This document shows, one piece after another, positions 9,853-19,373 of a stretch of DNA of 64,000 nucleotides; positions within the stretch are counted from its first letter, which is position 1; every line of letters begins with the position of its first letter. A program made the translations under genes and the position numbers. A model generated the notes under the pieces. It was not told the DNA's origin. It ran no database searches and saw nothing but the letters and a program-made list of their open reading frames with translations. Source of the stretch: Xanthobacteraceae bacterium (GTDB taxonomy: Bacteria; Pseudomonadota; Alphaproteobacteria; Rhizobiales; Xanthobacteraceae); the NCBI GenBank assembly GCA_004297465.1, contig SCUB01000006.1:1-64000 (forward strand), given 5' to 3'.

Positions 9853-11184
9853 ATGGTCTCTGCAGCGGAACAACTGGCGGCAAATCTCAACTTCTCGGCG
9901 CTCGCCAAGGCCGATGAACTCAAGAAGCGAATCTGGTTCACGCTCGGCGCGCTGCTGGTCTACCGGCTCGGCACCTACATTCCGCTTCCCGGCATCGACC
10001 CCAACGTCTGGGACCAGGTGTTCCGTTCGCAGGCCGGCGGCATTCTCGGCATGTTCAACATGTTCGCCGGCGGCGGCATCCACCGCATGGCGATCTTCGC
10101 GCTCAACATCATGCCGTATATCTCGGCATCGATCATCGTGCAGCTTCTGACCACGGTGTCGCCGACGCTCGAAGCCCTCAAGAAAGAGGGCGAGGCGGGT
10201 CGCAAGACGCTCAACCAGTACACCCGCTATCTCACCGTGCTGCTGTCGCTGTTCCAGGCCTATGGCATTTCCATCGGCCTCGAGGGCGCCGGCAACGTGG
10301 TCGCCGATCCCGGCTACTTCTTCCGCATTTCGACCGTGATCACGCTGACCGGCGGCACCATGTTCCTGATGTGGCTGGGCGAGCAGGTCACCTCGCGCGG
10401 CATCGGCAACGGCATCTCGCTGATCATCCTCGCCGGTATCGTCGCCGAACTGCCCTCGGCCATCGCCGGCACGCTCGAACTTGGCCGCCAGGGCGCGCTG
10501 TCCACCGGGCTCATCCTCGTCATCCTGGTGATGGCGGTCGCGGTGATCGCGTTCATCGTCTACATGGAGCGCGCGCAGCGCCGGCTCCTGATCCAGTATC
10601 CGAAGCGCCAGGTCGGCAACAAGATGTTCGAGGGCCAGACCTCGCATCTGCCGCTCAAGCTCAACACCTCGGGCGTGATCCCGCCGATCTTCGCCTCGTC
10701 GCTGCTGCTGCTGCCGACCACGGTCGCCAACTTCAACGCCGGCAAGGGGCCGGAGTGGTTCCAGTGGCTGATCACCCAGCTCGGCCATGGCCGGCCGCTG
10801 TTCCTGGCGCTCTATATCGCGATGATCGTGTTCTTCGCGTTCTTCTACACCGCGATCGTGTTCAACCCGACCGAGACCGCGGACAACCTCAAGAAGCATG
10901 GCGGCTTCATTCCGGGCATCCGTCCCGGCGAGCGCACCGCGGAATACATCGACTACGTGCTGAGCCGCATCACCGTGGTCGGCGCCGGCTATCTCGCCAT
11001 CGTGTGCCTGATTCCGGAAATCCTCATCTCCTACGCCTCGGTGCCGTTCTATTTCGGCGGCACCTCGCTGCTCATCGTCGTCAGCGTGACGATGGATACC
11101 GTCGCACAGGTCCAGGGCTATCTGCTGGCCCATCAATACGAAGGCCTGATCAAGCGTTCGAGACTGAGGGGTCGCAAGAAGTGA
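9853..11184 (+). CDS. secY: Preprotein translocase subunit SecY
   Basis: The 443-residue product is a ten-helix membrane protein. It begins MVSAAEQLAANLNFSALAKA and contains RLGTYIPLPGID near the first membrane segment, MPYISASIIVQLLT in the plug/TM2 area, and the C-terminal GLIKRSRLRGRKK. SecY forms the protein-conducting channel with SecE and SecG in the inner membrane. Its place between rplO and adk is the usual spc order. Confidence 0.99.
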   Translation: MVSAAEQLAANLNFSALAKADELKKRIWFTLGALLVYRLGTYIPLPGIDPNVWDQVFRSQAGGILGMFNMFAGGGIHRMAIFALNIMPYISASIIVQLLTTVSPTLEALKKEGEAGRKTLNQYTRYLTVLLSLFQAYGISIGLEGAGNVVADPGYFFRISTVITLTGGTMFLMWLGEQVTSRGIGNGISLIILAGIVAELPSAIAGTLELGRQGALSTGLILVILVMAVAVIAFIVYMERAQRRLLIQYPKRQVGNKMFEGQTSHLPLKLNTSGVIPPIFASSLLLLPTTVANFNAGKGPEWFQWLITQLGHGRPLFLALYIAMIVFFAFFYTAIVFNPTETADNLKKHGGFIPGIRPGERTAEYIDYVLSRITVVGAGYLAIVCLIPEILISYASVPFYFGGTSLLIVVSVTMDTVAQVQGYLLAHQYEGLIKRSRLRGRKK

Positions 11185-11198
11185 GGGGGGATTAAGCC

Positions 11199-12164
11199 AT
11201 GCGTTTGATTCTGCTCGGCCCGCCGGGAGCGGGCAAGGGCACCCAGGCCCAGCGTCTGGTGGCCAGGCACGACATCGTGCAGCTTTCGACCGGCGACATG
11301 CTACGCGCCGCGGTGGCCGCCGGAACGCCGGTCGGCCTGCGCGCCAAGGACATCATGGCGCGCGGCGAGCTGGTGCCTGACGAGGTGGTGATCGCCATCA
11401 TCGCCGACCGCATCGGCGAGCCGGACGCGCGGAAGGGCTTCATCCTCGACGGTTTCCCGCGCACCGTGCCGCAGGCGCGCGCGCTCGATGCCCTGCTCGC
11501 CGAGCGCGGGCTGCGGCTCGACGCGGTGATCGAGCTGCGCGTCAACGAGGGCATCCTGTTGCAGCGCGTCGAGACGCGAATCGCCGAAATGCAGGCGCGC
11601 GGCGAGCCGGTGCGGGCCGACGACAACGCCGAATCGCTGGCCAAGCGGCTCGACGCCTACCGCGCCCAGACCGCGCCGCTGGTCGATTATTACGGCAGCC
11701 AGAATTCGCTGGTCACCGTCGACGGCATGCGCTCGATCGACGAGGTGACGGCGCAGATCGACCAGGTGCTGGCCGCGACTCGGGAACTGGCGGCTGAAAA
11801 GCCGGCTCCGCAGGCACCCAGGACACCGCGGCGGAACCGGACCAAATCGGCCAAAAAGACTGAAAAATCCGCCAAGAAAGCCGCCAAATCGGCTAAAAAG
11901 TCGGCCAGGAAGGCGTCCCGCAAAACCGCAGGCAAGGCCGCTGGCACGTCCAGGGCCGCCGCCAAGGCGAGCGTGGCCAAGAAGGCCAAAACCGGGACCA
12001 AGACAGGGGCCAAGGCGCGAACCGGCGCCAAGACCGCCCGCAAGGGCAAGACGACCGCCCGCAAGGGCGTCAGCAAGGCCGCCCGCAAGGGCGTAAAAAA
12101 GACCGTCCGCGGGGCTGCAAAAAAGCCCGCCGGGCGGGCCCGGAGGTTGACGAAACGCCGGTAA
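11199..12164 (+). CDS. adk: Adenylate kinase with long histone-like C-terminal tail
   Basis: Residues 1-195 are a normal adenylate kinase, converting ATP and AMP to two ADP. The P-loop GPPGAGKGT is at residues 8-16, the AMP-binding STGDMLR at 30-36, and DGFPRT at 84-89. The lid is the short zinc-free form. From about residue 205 to 321 the protein continues as a Lys/Ala/Arg/Thr-rich tail with repeats such as [12 protein letters not shown], like bacterial histone H1-type proteins. Most bacterial adenylate kinases stop at 185-220 residues. The frame is uninterrupted and codon use stays GC-rich, so the tail looks genuine. It could bind nucleic acid or ribosomes, or simply be disordered. Confidence 0.93.
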   Translation: MRLILLGPPGAGKGTQAQRLVARHDIVQLSTGDMLRAAVAAGTPVGLRAKDIMARGELVPDEVVIAIIADRIGEPDARKGFILDGFPRTVPQARALDALLAERGLRLDAVIELRVNEGILLQRVETRIAEMQARGEPVRADDNAESLAKRLDAYRAQTAPLVDYYGSQNSLVTVDGMRSIDEVTAQIDQVLAATRELAAEKPAPQAPRTPRRNRTKSAKKTEKSAKKAAKSAKKSARKASRKTAGKAAGTSRAAAKASVAKKAKTGTKTGAKARTGAKTARKGKTTARKGVSKAARKGVKKTVRGAAKKPAGRARRLTKRR

Positions 12165-12345
12165 ATCCTTATGAAGCCCGCATCCAGTCGGAGATTTTCC
12201 AACGATGCCGGGCCCCGGAGGATCAGGGGAAGGGCGTCGTGTTTGCGTTTGCGAATACGCCGCTGGGTTGAAATTTTGCGCCTGCCCATAGGGTTGGCGG
12301 ATGGATCGCCCGCTGCGAGCGCACCGGGTAACAGGAGTGAGCAAC
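12165..12345 (+). other. Intergenic region adk-rpsM
   Basis: This 181-base gap separates the spc-like part from the alpha-operon genes. No rpmJ (L36) frame is visible here, unlike in E. coli. The rpsM Shine-Dalgarno AGGAG lies at 12333-12337. I see no convincing promoter. Confidence 0.5.
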
Positions 12346-12714
12346 GTGGCCCGTATCGCCGGCGTCAATATCCCGACCAACAAGCGCGTCGTCATCGCGC
12401 TGCAGTACATCCATGGCATTGGCCAGCAGAAGGCCGCCGAGATCATGGAGAAAGTCAACATCCCGCATGATCGCCGCGTGTCGCAGCTGTCCGATCAGGA
12501 AGTGCTGCAGATCCGCGAAGTCATCGACCGCGACTATCTGGTCGAGGGCGACCTGCGCCGCGAAGTCGGCATGAACATCAAGCGGCTGATGGACCTCGGC
12601 TGCTATCGCGGTCTGCGTCATCGTCGCGGCCTGCCGGTGCGCGGCCAGCGCACCCACACCAATGCCCGCACCCGCAAGGGTCCGGCCAAGGCCATCGCCG
12701 GCAAGAAGAAGTAA
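12346..12714 (+). CDS. rpsM: 30S ribosomal protein S13
   Basis: The 122-residue product starts with a GTG codon: (M)[19 protein letters not shown]. The AGGAG at 12333-12337 is eight bases upstream, which settles this start over an upstream in-frame ATG at 12301. The core [12 protein letters not shown] and C-terminal [19 protein letters not shown] are S13 signatures. S13 contacts P-site tRNA and the 50S bridge B1. Confidence 0.98.
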   Translation: MARIAGVNIPTNKRVVIALQYIHGIGQQKAAEIMEKVNIPHDRRVSQLSDQEVLQIREVIDRDYLVEGDLRREVGMNIKRLMDLGCYRGLRHRRGLPVRGQRTHTNARTRKGPAKAIAGKKK

Positions 12715-12845
12715 GTCGCGTCGCCGTCCGGCCTGGCCGGCGGCGGCGAAAGGAAGTTCGATCCGGCGCTGCTCCCGGCTGGCCGGGTCATCGTCACTGT
12801 GTTCCCCAGCGTCTGGCATTACGGACGCGCTTGAAGGAAGAGAAA

Positions 12846-13235
12846 ATGGGTAAGGAAGCCACCCGCGTCCGCCGTCGTGAGCGCAAGAACATCGCCTCCG
12901 GCATCGCGCATGTGAACTCGTCGTTCAACAACACCACCATCACCATCACCGACGCGCAGGGCAACACCATCGCCTGGTCGTCGGCCGGCACGATGGGCTT
13001 CAAGGGCTCGCGCAAGTCGACGCCGTATGCCGCGCAGATCGCCGGCGAGGACGTCGCCAAGAAGGCGCAGGAGCACGGCATGCGTACCCTCGAGGTCGAG
13101 GTCGCGGGTCCCGGCTCGGGCCGCGAATCGGCGCTGCGCGCGCTGCAGGCGGCGGGCTTCACCATCACCTCGATCCGCGACGTGACGCCGATCCCGCACA
13201 ACGGCTGCCGGCCGCGCAAGCGTCGCCGCGTGTAA
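12846..13235 (+). CDS. rpsK: 30S ribosomal protein S11
   Basis: The 129-residue product begins [19 protein letters not shown] and contains [20 protein letters not shown] and the C-terminal [17 protein letters not shown]11 forms part of the platform near the E-site mRNA. The ATG at 12846 is preferred over one at 12831 because it is preceded by a purine-rich GGAAGAG. Confidence 0.98.
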   Translation: MGKEATRVRRRERKNIASGIAHVNSSFNNTTITITDAQGNTIAWSSAGTMGFKGSRKSTPYAAQIAGEDVAKKAQEHGMRTLEVEVAGPGSGRESALRALQAAGFTITSIRDVTPIPHNGCRPRKRRRV

Positions 13236-13248
13236 TTTTCCTAGGAGC

Positions 13249-13275
13249 GCGCGCGGAGGGCCGTCCTCCACGCGC
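13249..13275 (+). other. Stem-loop between rpsK and rpoA
   Basis: GCGCGCGGAGG (13249-13259) and CCTCCACGCGC (13265-13275) pair over 11 positions with one mismatch and a 5-base loop. No T-run follows. It may be an internal attenuator or a regulatory RNA site controlling rpoA. The rpsD gene, which encodes the alpha-operon repressor S4 in E. coli, is absent here. Confidence 0.4.
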
Positions 13276-13346
13276 AGTTTCGCCGGCCTTTCACGCGAAG
13301 TCATCGCGCGACAGGCAGCACAAACATCCAACCTACGGGTGGCAAC

Positions 13347-14366
13347 GTGACGATCCAGAAGAACTGGCAAGAACTGATCCGTCCGAACAAGCTTCAGGTC
13401 ACCGCGGGCACCGATGCCTCGCGCGTCGCCGTCGTGATCGCCGAACCGCTTGAGCGCGGCTTCGGCCAGACGCTCGGCAACGCGCTGCGCCGCATCCTCC
13501 TGTCGTCGCTGCAGGGCGCGGCGGTGCAGTCGGTGCACATCGACGGCGTGCTGCACGAGTTCTCCTCGATTGCCGGCGTGCGCGAGGATGTGACCGACAT
13601 CATCCTCAACATCAAGGACATCGCGATCAAGATGCAGGGCGAAGGCCCCAAGCGCATGGTCGTGAAGAAGCAGGGACCGGGCGCGGTCACCGCCGGCGAC
13701 ATCCAGACCGTCGGCGACATCACCGTGCTCAACCCCGATCTGCAGCTCTGCACCCTCGACGAGGGCGCCGAGATTCGCATGGAGTTCACGGTCAACACCG
13801 GCAAGGGCTATGTCGCCGCCGAGCGCAACCGTCCCGAGGACGCGCCGATCGGCCTCATCCCGGTCGACAGCCTGTTCTCGCCGGTCAAGAAGGTGTCGTA
13901 CAAGGTCGAGAACACCCGCGAGGGCCAGATCCTCGACTACGACAAGCTGACCATGACCATCGAGACCAACGGCGCGCTCACGCCGGAGGATTCGCTGGCC
14001 TATGCCGCGCGCATCCTGCAGGACCAGCTCAACGTGTTCGTCAACTTCGAGGAGCCGCGCAAGGAAGTGGCGGCCGAGATCATCCCCGATCTCGCCTTCA
14101 ATCCGGCGTTCCTCAAGAAGGTCGACGAACTGGAGCTGTCGGTGCGTTCGGCGAACTGCCTGAAGAACGACAACATCGTCTACATCGGCGACCTGGTGCA
14201 GAAGTCGGAAGCGGAGATGCTGCGCACCCCGAACTTCGGCCGCAAGTCGCTCAACGAGATCAAGGAAGTGCTGGCCCAGATGGGCCTGCATCTCGGCATG
14301 GAAGTGCCCGGTTGGCCGCCGGAGAACATCGACGAGTTGGCCAAGCGCTTCGAGGATCATTACTGA
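13347..14366 (+). CDS. rpoA: RNA polymerase subunit alpha
   Basis: The 339-residue product has the assembly domain at residues 1-235, with [20 protein letters not shown] near residue 38. The C-terminal domain follows from about 250, with [16 protein letters not shown] and [17 protein letters not shown]. Alpha dimerises to start core assembly, and its CTD binds UP elements and activators. Length and order are typical for alphaproteobacteria. Confidence 0.99.
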   Translation: MTIQKNWQELIRPNKLQVTAGTDASRVAVVIAEPLERGFGQTLGNALRRILLSSLQGAAVQSVHIDGVLHEFSSIAGVREDVTDIILNIKDIAIKMQGEGPKRMVVKKQGPGAVTAGDIQTVGDITVLNPDLQLCTLDEGAEIRMEFTVNTGKGYVAAERNRPEDAPIGLIPVDSLFSPVKKVSYKVENTREGQILDYDKLTMTIETNGALTPEDSLAYAARILQDQLNVFVNFEEPRKEVAAEIIPDLAFNPAFLKKVDELELSVRSANCLKNDNIVYIGDLVQKSEAEMLRTPNFGRKSLNEIKEVLAQMGLHLGMEVPGWPPENIDELAKRFEDHY

Positions 14367-14486
14367 TCGAACAGTCTATCGCGGCCGGGTGTGCATCCGG
14401 CCGCCACGCTTAGGGCGAACGCAGGAAGCCCACCTGGGAAACATGTCCGACGATCGGTCGCGACAAACGGAATTGAGGATCAGATC

Positions 14487-14909
14487 ATGCGTCACGGCAA
14501 GGTATATCGTAAGCTCAACCGCACGGCCGAGCACCGCCGCGCGATGTTCGCCAACATGGCTGCGGCGCTGATCAAGCACGAGCAGATCGTCACCACGCTG
14601 CCGAAGGCCAAGGAACTGCGTCCGATCGTCGAAAAGCTCGTGACGCTCGGCAAGAAGGGCAGTCTTCACGCCCGCCGTCAGGCGATCTCGGAGCTGCGCG
14701 ACGTGGCGCAGGCCAAGAAGCTGTTTGATGTGCTGGCGCCGCGCTACAAGGAGCGTCACGGCGGCTACACCCGCATCATCAAGGCCGGCTTCCGCTATGG
14801 CGACAACGCGGCGCAGGCGGTGATCGAGTTCGTCGACCGCGACGTCGACGCCAAGGGCCTCGACTCCGGCCCGGTGCAGGAAAAGGCCGAGGCCGAAGCC
14901 GCGGCGTAA
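14487..14909 (+). CDS. rplQ: 50S ribosomal protein L17
   Basis: The 140-residue product starts [19 protein letters not shown] and contains [17 protein letters not shown], the L17 signature. A longer frame starts at 14391, but only the ATG at 14487 gives the family N-terminus. It is the last gene of the superoperon, before a strong terminator. Confidence 0.98.
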   Translation: MRHGKVYRKLNRTAEHRRAMFANMAAALIKHEQIVTTLPKAKELRPIVEKLVTLGKKGSLHARRQAISELRDVAQAKKLFDVLAPRYKERHGGYTRIIKAGFRYGDNAAQAVIEFVDRDVDAKGLDSGPVQEKAEAEAAA

Positions 14910-14942
14910 CGCTTTTCGCCGCGCAAAAGGCATTCGTTTCAA

Positions 14943-14967
14943 GGGCGGCCCGGGGGCCGCCCTTTTT
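14943..14967 (+). terminator. Rho-independent terminator of the ribosomal superoperon
   Basis: GGGCGGC (14943-14949) pairs with GCCGCCC (14956-14962) and is followed by TTTTT. It starts 34 bases after the rplQ stop. Confidence 0.88.
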
Positions 14968-15102
14968 GCTGGCCGAGCCTTTACGCTTTCGGACAAGATC
15001 GCGCGAGGGCTGGGTTTATCGGACGCGGGGCAGCGGGGCACGCCTTCAAAACGGCCGCGGCTCCCCCTATATTGCCAGCGACCTCGCGTAAGGACCGCCC
15101 GC

Positions 15103-16509
15103 ATGACCGTTCTTGCCAAGCTGATCGCCGTCGCCGCCGCGACGACTGCCGCGCTCATGATGCTCGCTGGACCCGGCCAGGCGCAGGAGCGCCGCGCGCC
15201 GGCCTCCGGCGCCGAACTGCGGCTGTCCTACGCCCCCGTCGTGGCGCGCGCGGTGCCCGCAGTGGTCAACGTCTACGCGGCCAAGCAGATGCCGCGCAAT
15301 CCGCTGCTCGACGATCCGATCTTCCGCCGCTTCTTCGGCGTGCCGGGCCAGTCGCCCGACCAGATGCAGCGCTCGCTCGGCTCCGGCGTGATGGTCGATC
15401 CGTCCGGGCTGGTGGTGACCAACAACCACGTCATCGAGGGCGCTGATCAGGTCAAGGTTTCGCTCGCCGACAAGCGCGAGTTCGAGGCCGAGATCGTGCT
15501 CAAGGACAGCCGCACCGACCTCGCGGTGCTGCGGCTCAAGGCGGCGAGGGAGAAATTCCCGACCCTCGATTTCGCAAATTCGGACGACCTCATGGTCGGT
15601 GACGTGGTGCTGGCGATCGGCAACCCGTTCGGCGTCGGCCAGACCGTCACCCACGGCATCGTTTCGGCGCTGGCGCGTACCCAGGTCGGCATCACCGACT
15701 ATCAGTTCTTCATCCAGACCGACGCCGCCATCAATCCCGGCAATTCCGGCGGCGCGCTGGTCGACATGACCGGCAAGCTGGCCGGCATCAACACGGCGAT
15801 CTTCTCGCGCACCGGCGGCTCGCAGGGCATCGGCTTCGCCATTCCCGCCAACATGGTGCGGGTGGTGGTGGCCTCGGCCAAGAGCGGCGGCAGCGCGGTG
15901 CGCCGGCCCTGGCTCGGCGCGCGGCTGCAGGCGGTGACGCCGGAAATCGCCGAAACGCTCGGTCTGCCGCGCCCGACCGGCGCGCTGGTGGCTAATGTCG
16001 CGCCCAACAGTCCGGCGGCGCGCGGCGGGCTGAAGCTCAGCGATCTGGTGACCGCCATCGACGGCCAGCCGGTCGAGGACGCCAACGCGTTCGACTACCG
16101 CTTCGCCACCCGTCCGCTCGGCGGCACCGCGCAGGTCGATGTGCTGCGTGGCGGCAAGGCGATGAAGCTGACCATCGCGCTGGAGACGGCGCCGGACACC
16201 GGCCGCGACGAGATCGAGCTCGTGTCGCGCTCGCCGTTCCAGGGCGCCAAGGTTGCCAACATCTCGCCGGCACTCGCCGACGAGTTGCACCTCGACGCCG
16301 CGATGCAGGGCGTGGTGATCACCGCGATCGCCGACGGCGCGCCGGCCAATGGGCTCGGTTTCCGCAAGGGCGACGTCATCCTTTCCGTCAACGGCCAGTC
16401 GATCGCCTCCACGGCCGAACTGAAGCGCGCCACCAGCGAGGCGGCGCGGCTGTGGCGCATCACCGTGCAGCGCGGCGGGCAGCAACTCTCTGTCGTGTTC
16501 GGCGGATGA
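15103..16509 (+). CDS. Deg/HtrA-family periplasmic serine protease
   Basis: The 468-residue product has a signal peptide ending near AQA at residues 25-28. The trypsin-like domain has catalytic H109 (NNHVIEG), D139 (SRTDLAV) and S215 (NPGNSGGAL). Two PDZ domains follow at roughly 255-345 and 370-465. Deg proteases degrade or refold misfolded envelope proteins. The linker lacks a long Q-loop, so DegQ/DegS-like architecture is possible, but two PDZ domains argue for the DegP/DegQ class. Its stop overlaps the rarA start as ATGA. Confidence 0.95.
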   Translation: MTVLAKLIAVAAATTAALMMLAGPGQAQERRAPASGAELRLSYAPVVARAVPAVVNVYAAKQMPRNPLLDDPIFRRFFGVPGQSPDQMQRSLGSGVMVDPSGLVVTNNHVIEGADQVKVSLADKREFEAEIVLKDSRTDLAVLRLKAAREKFPTLDFANSDDLMVGDVVLAIGNPFGVGQTVTHGIVSALARTQVGITDYQFFIQTDAAINPGNSGGALVDMTGKLAGINTAIFSRTGGSQGIGFAIPANMVRVVVASAKSGGSAVRRPWLGARLQAVTPEIAETLGLPRPTGALVANVAPNSPAARGGLKLSDLVTAIDGQPVEDANAFDYRFATRPLGGTAQVDVLRGGKAMKLTIALETAPDTGRDEIELVSRSPFQGAKVANISPALADELHLDAAMQGVVITAIADGAPANGLGFRKGDVILSVNGQSIASTAELKRATSEAARLWRITVQRGGQQLSVVFGG

Positions 16510-17837
16510 GCGCCAAGCGACCGCAAGGCACGCCTTCGCTGTTTGCCGCGGCGGGCCTCGATCATGACGCGCCGCATCCGCTCGCCGACCGGCTGCGGCC
16601 GGCCTCGCTCGCCGAAGTGGTCGGGCAGGATCATATCCTCGGGCCGGACGGCGCGCTCACCCGCATGCTGGAAACGCGTACGCTGGGCTCGCTGGTGTTC
16701 TGGGGACCGCCCGGCACCGGCAAGACCACGGTGGCGCGGCTTCTGGCGCACGCCACCGACCTGCATTTCGAACAGCTCTCGGCGGTGTTCTCCGGCGTTG
16801 CCGATCTCAAGAAGGCGTTCGACGCGGCCCGCGCGCGGCGCGAGACCGGGCAGGGCACGCTGCTGTTCGTCGACGAGGTGCACCGCTTCAACCGCGCGCA
16901 GCAGGATTCGTTCCTGCCGGTGATGGAGGACGGCACCGTGGTGCTGGTCGGCGCCACCACCGAGAATCCGTCGTTCGAGCTCAACGCCGCGCTGTTGTCG
17001 CGCGCCCGCGTGCTGGTGTTCAGGCCGCTCGATGCCGAGGCCATCGAGAAGCTGCTCACGCGCGCCGAAAGCGCCGAGGGCAAGCCGTTGCCGCTGGACG
17101 CGGAAGCACGCGCCTCGCTGGTGCGCATGGCCGATGGCGACGGCCGCGCCGCGCTCACCCTTGCCGAGGAAGCCTGGCGCGCAGCGCGCGAAGGCGAAAT
17201 CTTTTCCGCCGCGCGGCTGCAGGAGGTGCTGCAGCGCCGCGCGCCGATCTACGACAAGGACCGCGAGGGCCACTACAACCTGATCTCGGCGCTGCACAAG
17301 TCGGTGCGCGGCTCCGATCCAGATGCCGCGCTGTATTATCTGGCGCGCATGCTCGATGCCGGCGAGGATCCCTTGTATCTCGCCCGCCGCGTCGTGCGCA
17401 TGGCGGTGGAGGACATCGGCCTGGCCGATCCGCAGGCGCTGGTCATCGCCAATGCAGCCAAGGACGCCTACGACTTCCTCGGCTCGCCCGAAGGCGAACT
17501 GGCGATCGCGCAGGCCGTCATCTATGTCGCCACCGCGCCGAAATCGAACGCCGCCTACAAGGCGTTCGGCGCCGCGCGGCGGGTCGCTAGGGAGGCCGGA
17601 TCGCTGCTGCCGCCCAAGCATATCCTCAACGCGCCGACCGACCTGATGCGCTCCGAAGGCTACAGCAAGGGCTACGAATACGATCACGACGCGGAGGAAG
17701 CGTTCTCTGGTCAGGACTACTTTCCAGAGACGCTGGGGCGCCAGACCTTCTACAATCCGCCCGAGCGCGGATTCGAGCGCGAGATTCGCAAGCGGCTCGA
17801 ATACTGGGCCAAGCTGCGCCTGGAACGGAAATCATGA
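16506..17837 (+). CDS. rarA: Replication-associated recombination protein A (RarA/MgsA AAA ATPase)
   Basis: The 443-residue product begins MSAKRPQGTPSLF and contains PLADRLRPASLAEVVGQDHIL. Walker A GPPGTGKTT is at 67-75 and Walker B LLFVDE at 119-124, with sensor-1 VGATTENPSFELNAALLSR. RarA is a clamp-loader-like ATPase acting at stalled replication forks. The C-terminal YDFLGSPEGELAIAQAV region is the family tetramerisation domain. It overlaps the protease gene and the next gene by four bases each (ATGA), so all three are translationally coupled. Confidence 0.96.
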   Translation: MSAKRPQGTPSLFAAAGLDHDAPHPLADRLRPASLAEVVGQDHILGPDGALTRMLETRTLGSLVFWGPPGTGKTTVARLLAHATDLHFEQLSAVFSGVADLKKAFDAARARRETGQGTLLFVDEVHRFNRAQQDSFLPVMEDGTVVLVGATTENPSFELNAALLSRARVLVFRPLDAEAIEKLLTRAESAEGKPLPLDAEARASLVRMADGDGRAALTLAEEAWRAAREGEIFSAARLQEVLQRRAPIYDKDREGHYNLISALHKSVRGSDPDAALYYLARMLDAGEDPLYLARRVVRMAVEDIGLADPQALVIANAAKDAYDFLGSPEGELAIAQAVIYVATAPKSNAAYKAFGAARRVAREAGSLLPPKHILNAPTDLMRSEGYSKGYEYDHDAEEAFSGQDYFPETLGRQTFYNPPERGFEREIRKRLEYWAKLRLERKS

Positions 17838-19126
17838 AAAGCAACAGGCCGGGCAGGGGCAAGGGGCAGGGCATGGGCCGCGCCGGACGGGCCAAGCCTT
17901 CCAGCGGAAAGCCTTCGAGCGGAAGGCCGTCGAGCGCCAAGTCTTTGGGCGCCAAGTTTTCGGGCGCCAAGTCTTCGGGCGCCAAGCGCGGCGCATCGCC
18001 GCACAAGGCGACGAAACGATCGGCGGCGCAGCATGTCGCGCCGGCGCGCGATCATTTGCGTCCGCGCATCGCGCCGGCGCCGCCCGTGCGTGACGAAGCC
18101 GCGGCTCCGCGCGAGGACCAGAGCGTGCTGCTGCCGTCCAAGGTGCAGACCCTCGCCGTCACCGCGGACGAGGACGGCATGCGCGTCGACCGCTTCCTCG
18201 AAGCGCATTTTCCGGGGCTGTCGTTCTCCCATATCCAGCGCATCATCCGCAAAGGCGAGTTGCGCGTGAACGGCAAGCGCGCCGACAGCAAGGATCGGCT
18301 CGAACCGGGCCAGGCGGTGCGCGTGCCGCCGTTGCGGCTCGATGCGCCGAAGAAATCTTCCGGGCTTTCCGAGGCGGAGGAAAAGACGCGCGATTTTCTC
18401 AGGGACATCACGCTGTTCGAGGACGCCGACGTTCTGGTGCTCAACAAGCCGGCCGGCCTTGCGGTGCAGGGCGGCTCCGGCACCACGCGTCATGTCGACG
18501 GCATGCTGGAGGTGTTGCGCGACGCCAGGGGCCAGCGACCGCGCCTGGTGCACCGGCTCGACAAGGAAACCTCCGGCTGCCTGCTGGTGGCCAAGACGCG
18601 CTTTGCGGCTTCCGCGCTCGCCAGATCGTTCCGCTCGCGCGAGGCGCGCAAGATCTACTGGGCGCTGGTCGCCGGCGTGCCCAAGCCCAAGCAGGGCCGC
18701 ATCTCGACCTTCCTCGCCAAGGAGGAACGCGAGGACGATTCCATCATGCGCATCGCCGCCCATGGCGACGAGGGCGCGAGTCACGCCGTGACTTATTACG
18801 CGGTGGTGGAGAATTCCGGCCCGCGCCTTGCGTGGGTGTCGCTCAAGCCGGTGACGGGGCGGACGCACCAGCTGCGCGCGCACATGGCGCACATCGAGCA
18901 TCCGATCGTCGGCGATCCCAAATACTTCAACAAGGAGAACTGGCAACTGCCGGGCGGCATCCAGCAGCGGCTGCATCTGCTGGCGCGCCGCATCGTCATC
19001 CCGCATCCGCGCCATGGCGTGATCGACGCCACCGCTCCGCTGCCCCCGCACATGCTGCAGTCATGGAACCTGCTCGGGCTCGACGCCGCGCGCTTCGATC
19101 CCATCGAGCACGCGCCGGAGGAATAG
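17834..19126 (+). CDS. RluC-family large-subunit rRNA pseudouridine synthase
   Basis: The 430-residue product has a basic low-complexity N-terminus with five-residue repeats at 22-51. An S4-type RNA-binding domain follows at about 115-165 (MRVDRFLEAHFPGLS), then the RluA/RluC catalytic domain with VHRLDKETSG, where D243 is the expected nucleophile. It should isomerise uridines in 23S rRNA. The domain order suggests RluC or RluD. It starts within the end of rarA (ATGA). Confidence 0.92.
   Translation: MKSNRPGRGKGQGMGRAGRAKPSSGKPSSGRPSSAKSLGAKFSGAKSSGAKRGASPHKATKRSAAQHVAPARDHLRPRIAPAPPVRDEAAAPREDQSVLLPSKVQTLAVTADEDGMRVDRFLEAHFPGLSFSHIQRIIRKGELRVNGKRADSKDRLEPGQAVRVPPLRLDAPKKSSGLSEAEEKTRDFLRDITLFEDADVLVLNKPAGLAVQGGSGTTRHVDGMLEVLRDARGQRPRLVHRLDKETSGCLLVAKTRFAASALARSFRSREARKIYWALVAGVPKPKQGRISTFLAKEEREDDSIMRIAAHGDEGASHAVTYYAVVENSGPRLAWVSLKPVTGRTHQLRAHMAHIEHPIVGDPKYFNKENWQLPGGIQQRLHLLARRIVIPHPRHGVIDATAPLPPHMLQSWNLLGLDAARFDPIEHAPEE
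17897..17986 (+). repeat. 15-bp tandem repeats in the pseudouridine synthase gene
   Basis: Six 15-bp units encode five-residue repeats of the type PSSGK, PSSGR, PSSAK, SLGAK, FSGAK, SSGAK. The last three units, such as CGGGCGCCAAGTCTT at 17961-17975, are nearly identical. The repeats keep the frame. Confidence 0.8.
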
Positions 19127-19147
19127 CGGCAGCGACTTCCGACCCTT

Positions 19148-19321
19148 CATTCGTCATGCGCGGGCAACCGGGTCTCGCCCGCCGCGAGCCCGACTGTAAA
19201 CCTGACCCGCGCAGACCCCCCATTCGTCATGCGCGGGCTTGACCCGCGCATCCATCTTTCTCGCAAAGCCGATGGATTGCCGGGTCAGCCCGGCAATGAC
19301 AAAGGAGAGCCCGGCAATGAC
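19148..19321. repeat. Intergenic palindromic repeat cluster
   Basis: CATTCGTCATGCGCGGGC occurs at 19148-19165 and again at 19221-19238. The second copy continues into the palindrome GCGCGGG-CTTGA-CCCGCGC (19231-19249). A second palindrome, ATTGCCGGG-TCAG-CCCGGCAAT, lies at 19276-19297. CCCGGCAATGAC is repeated at 19289-19300 and 19310-19321. These look like dispersed REP-type elements common in Rhizobiales genomes. The cluster lies downstream of the pseudouridine synthase and the convergent korB-like gene and may help end transcription. Confidence 0.75.
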
Positions 19322-19373
19322 GAGTGGATGGGCCGAACCCGAACCTCTCCCTGGTCATGCGCGGACACAGGGT

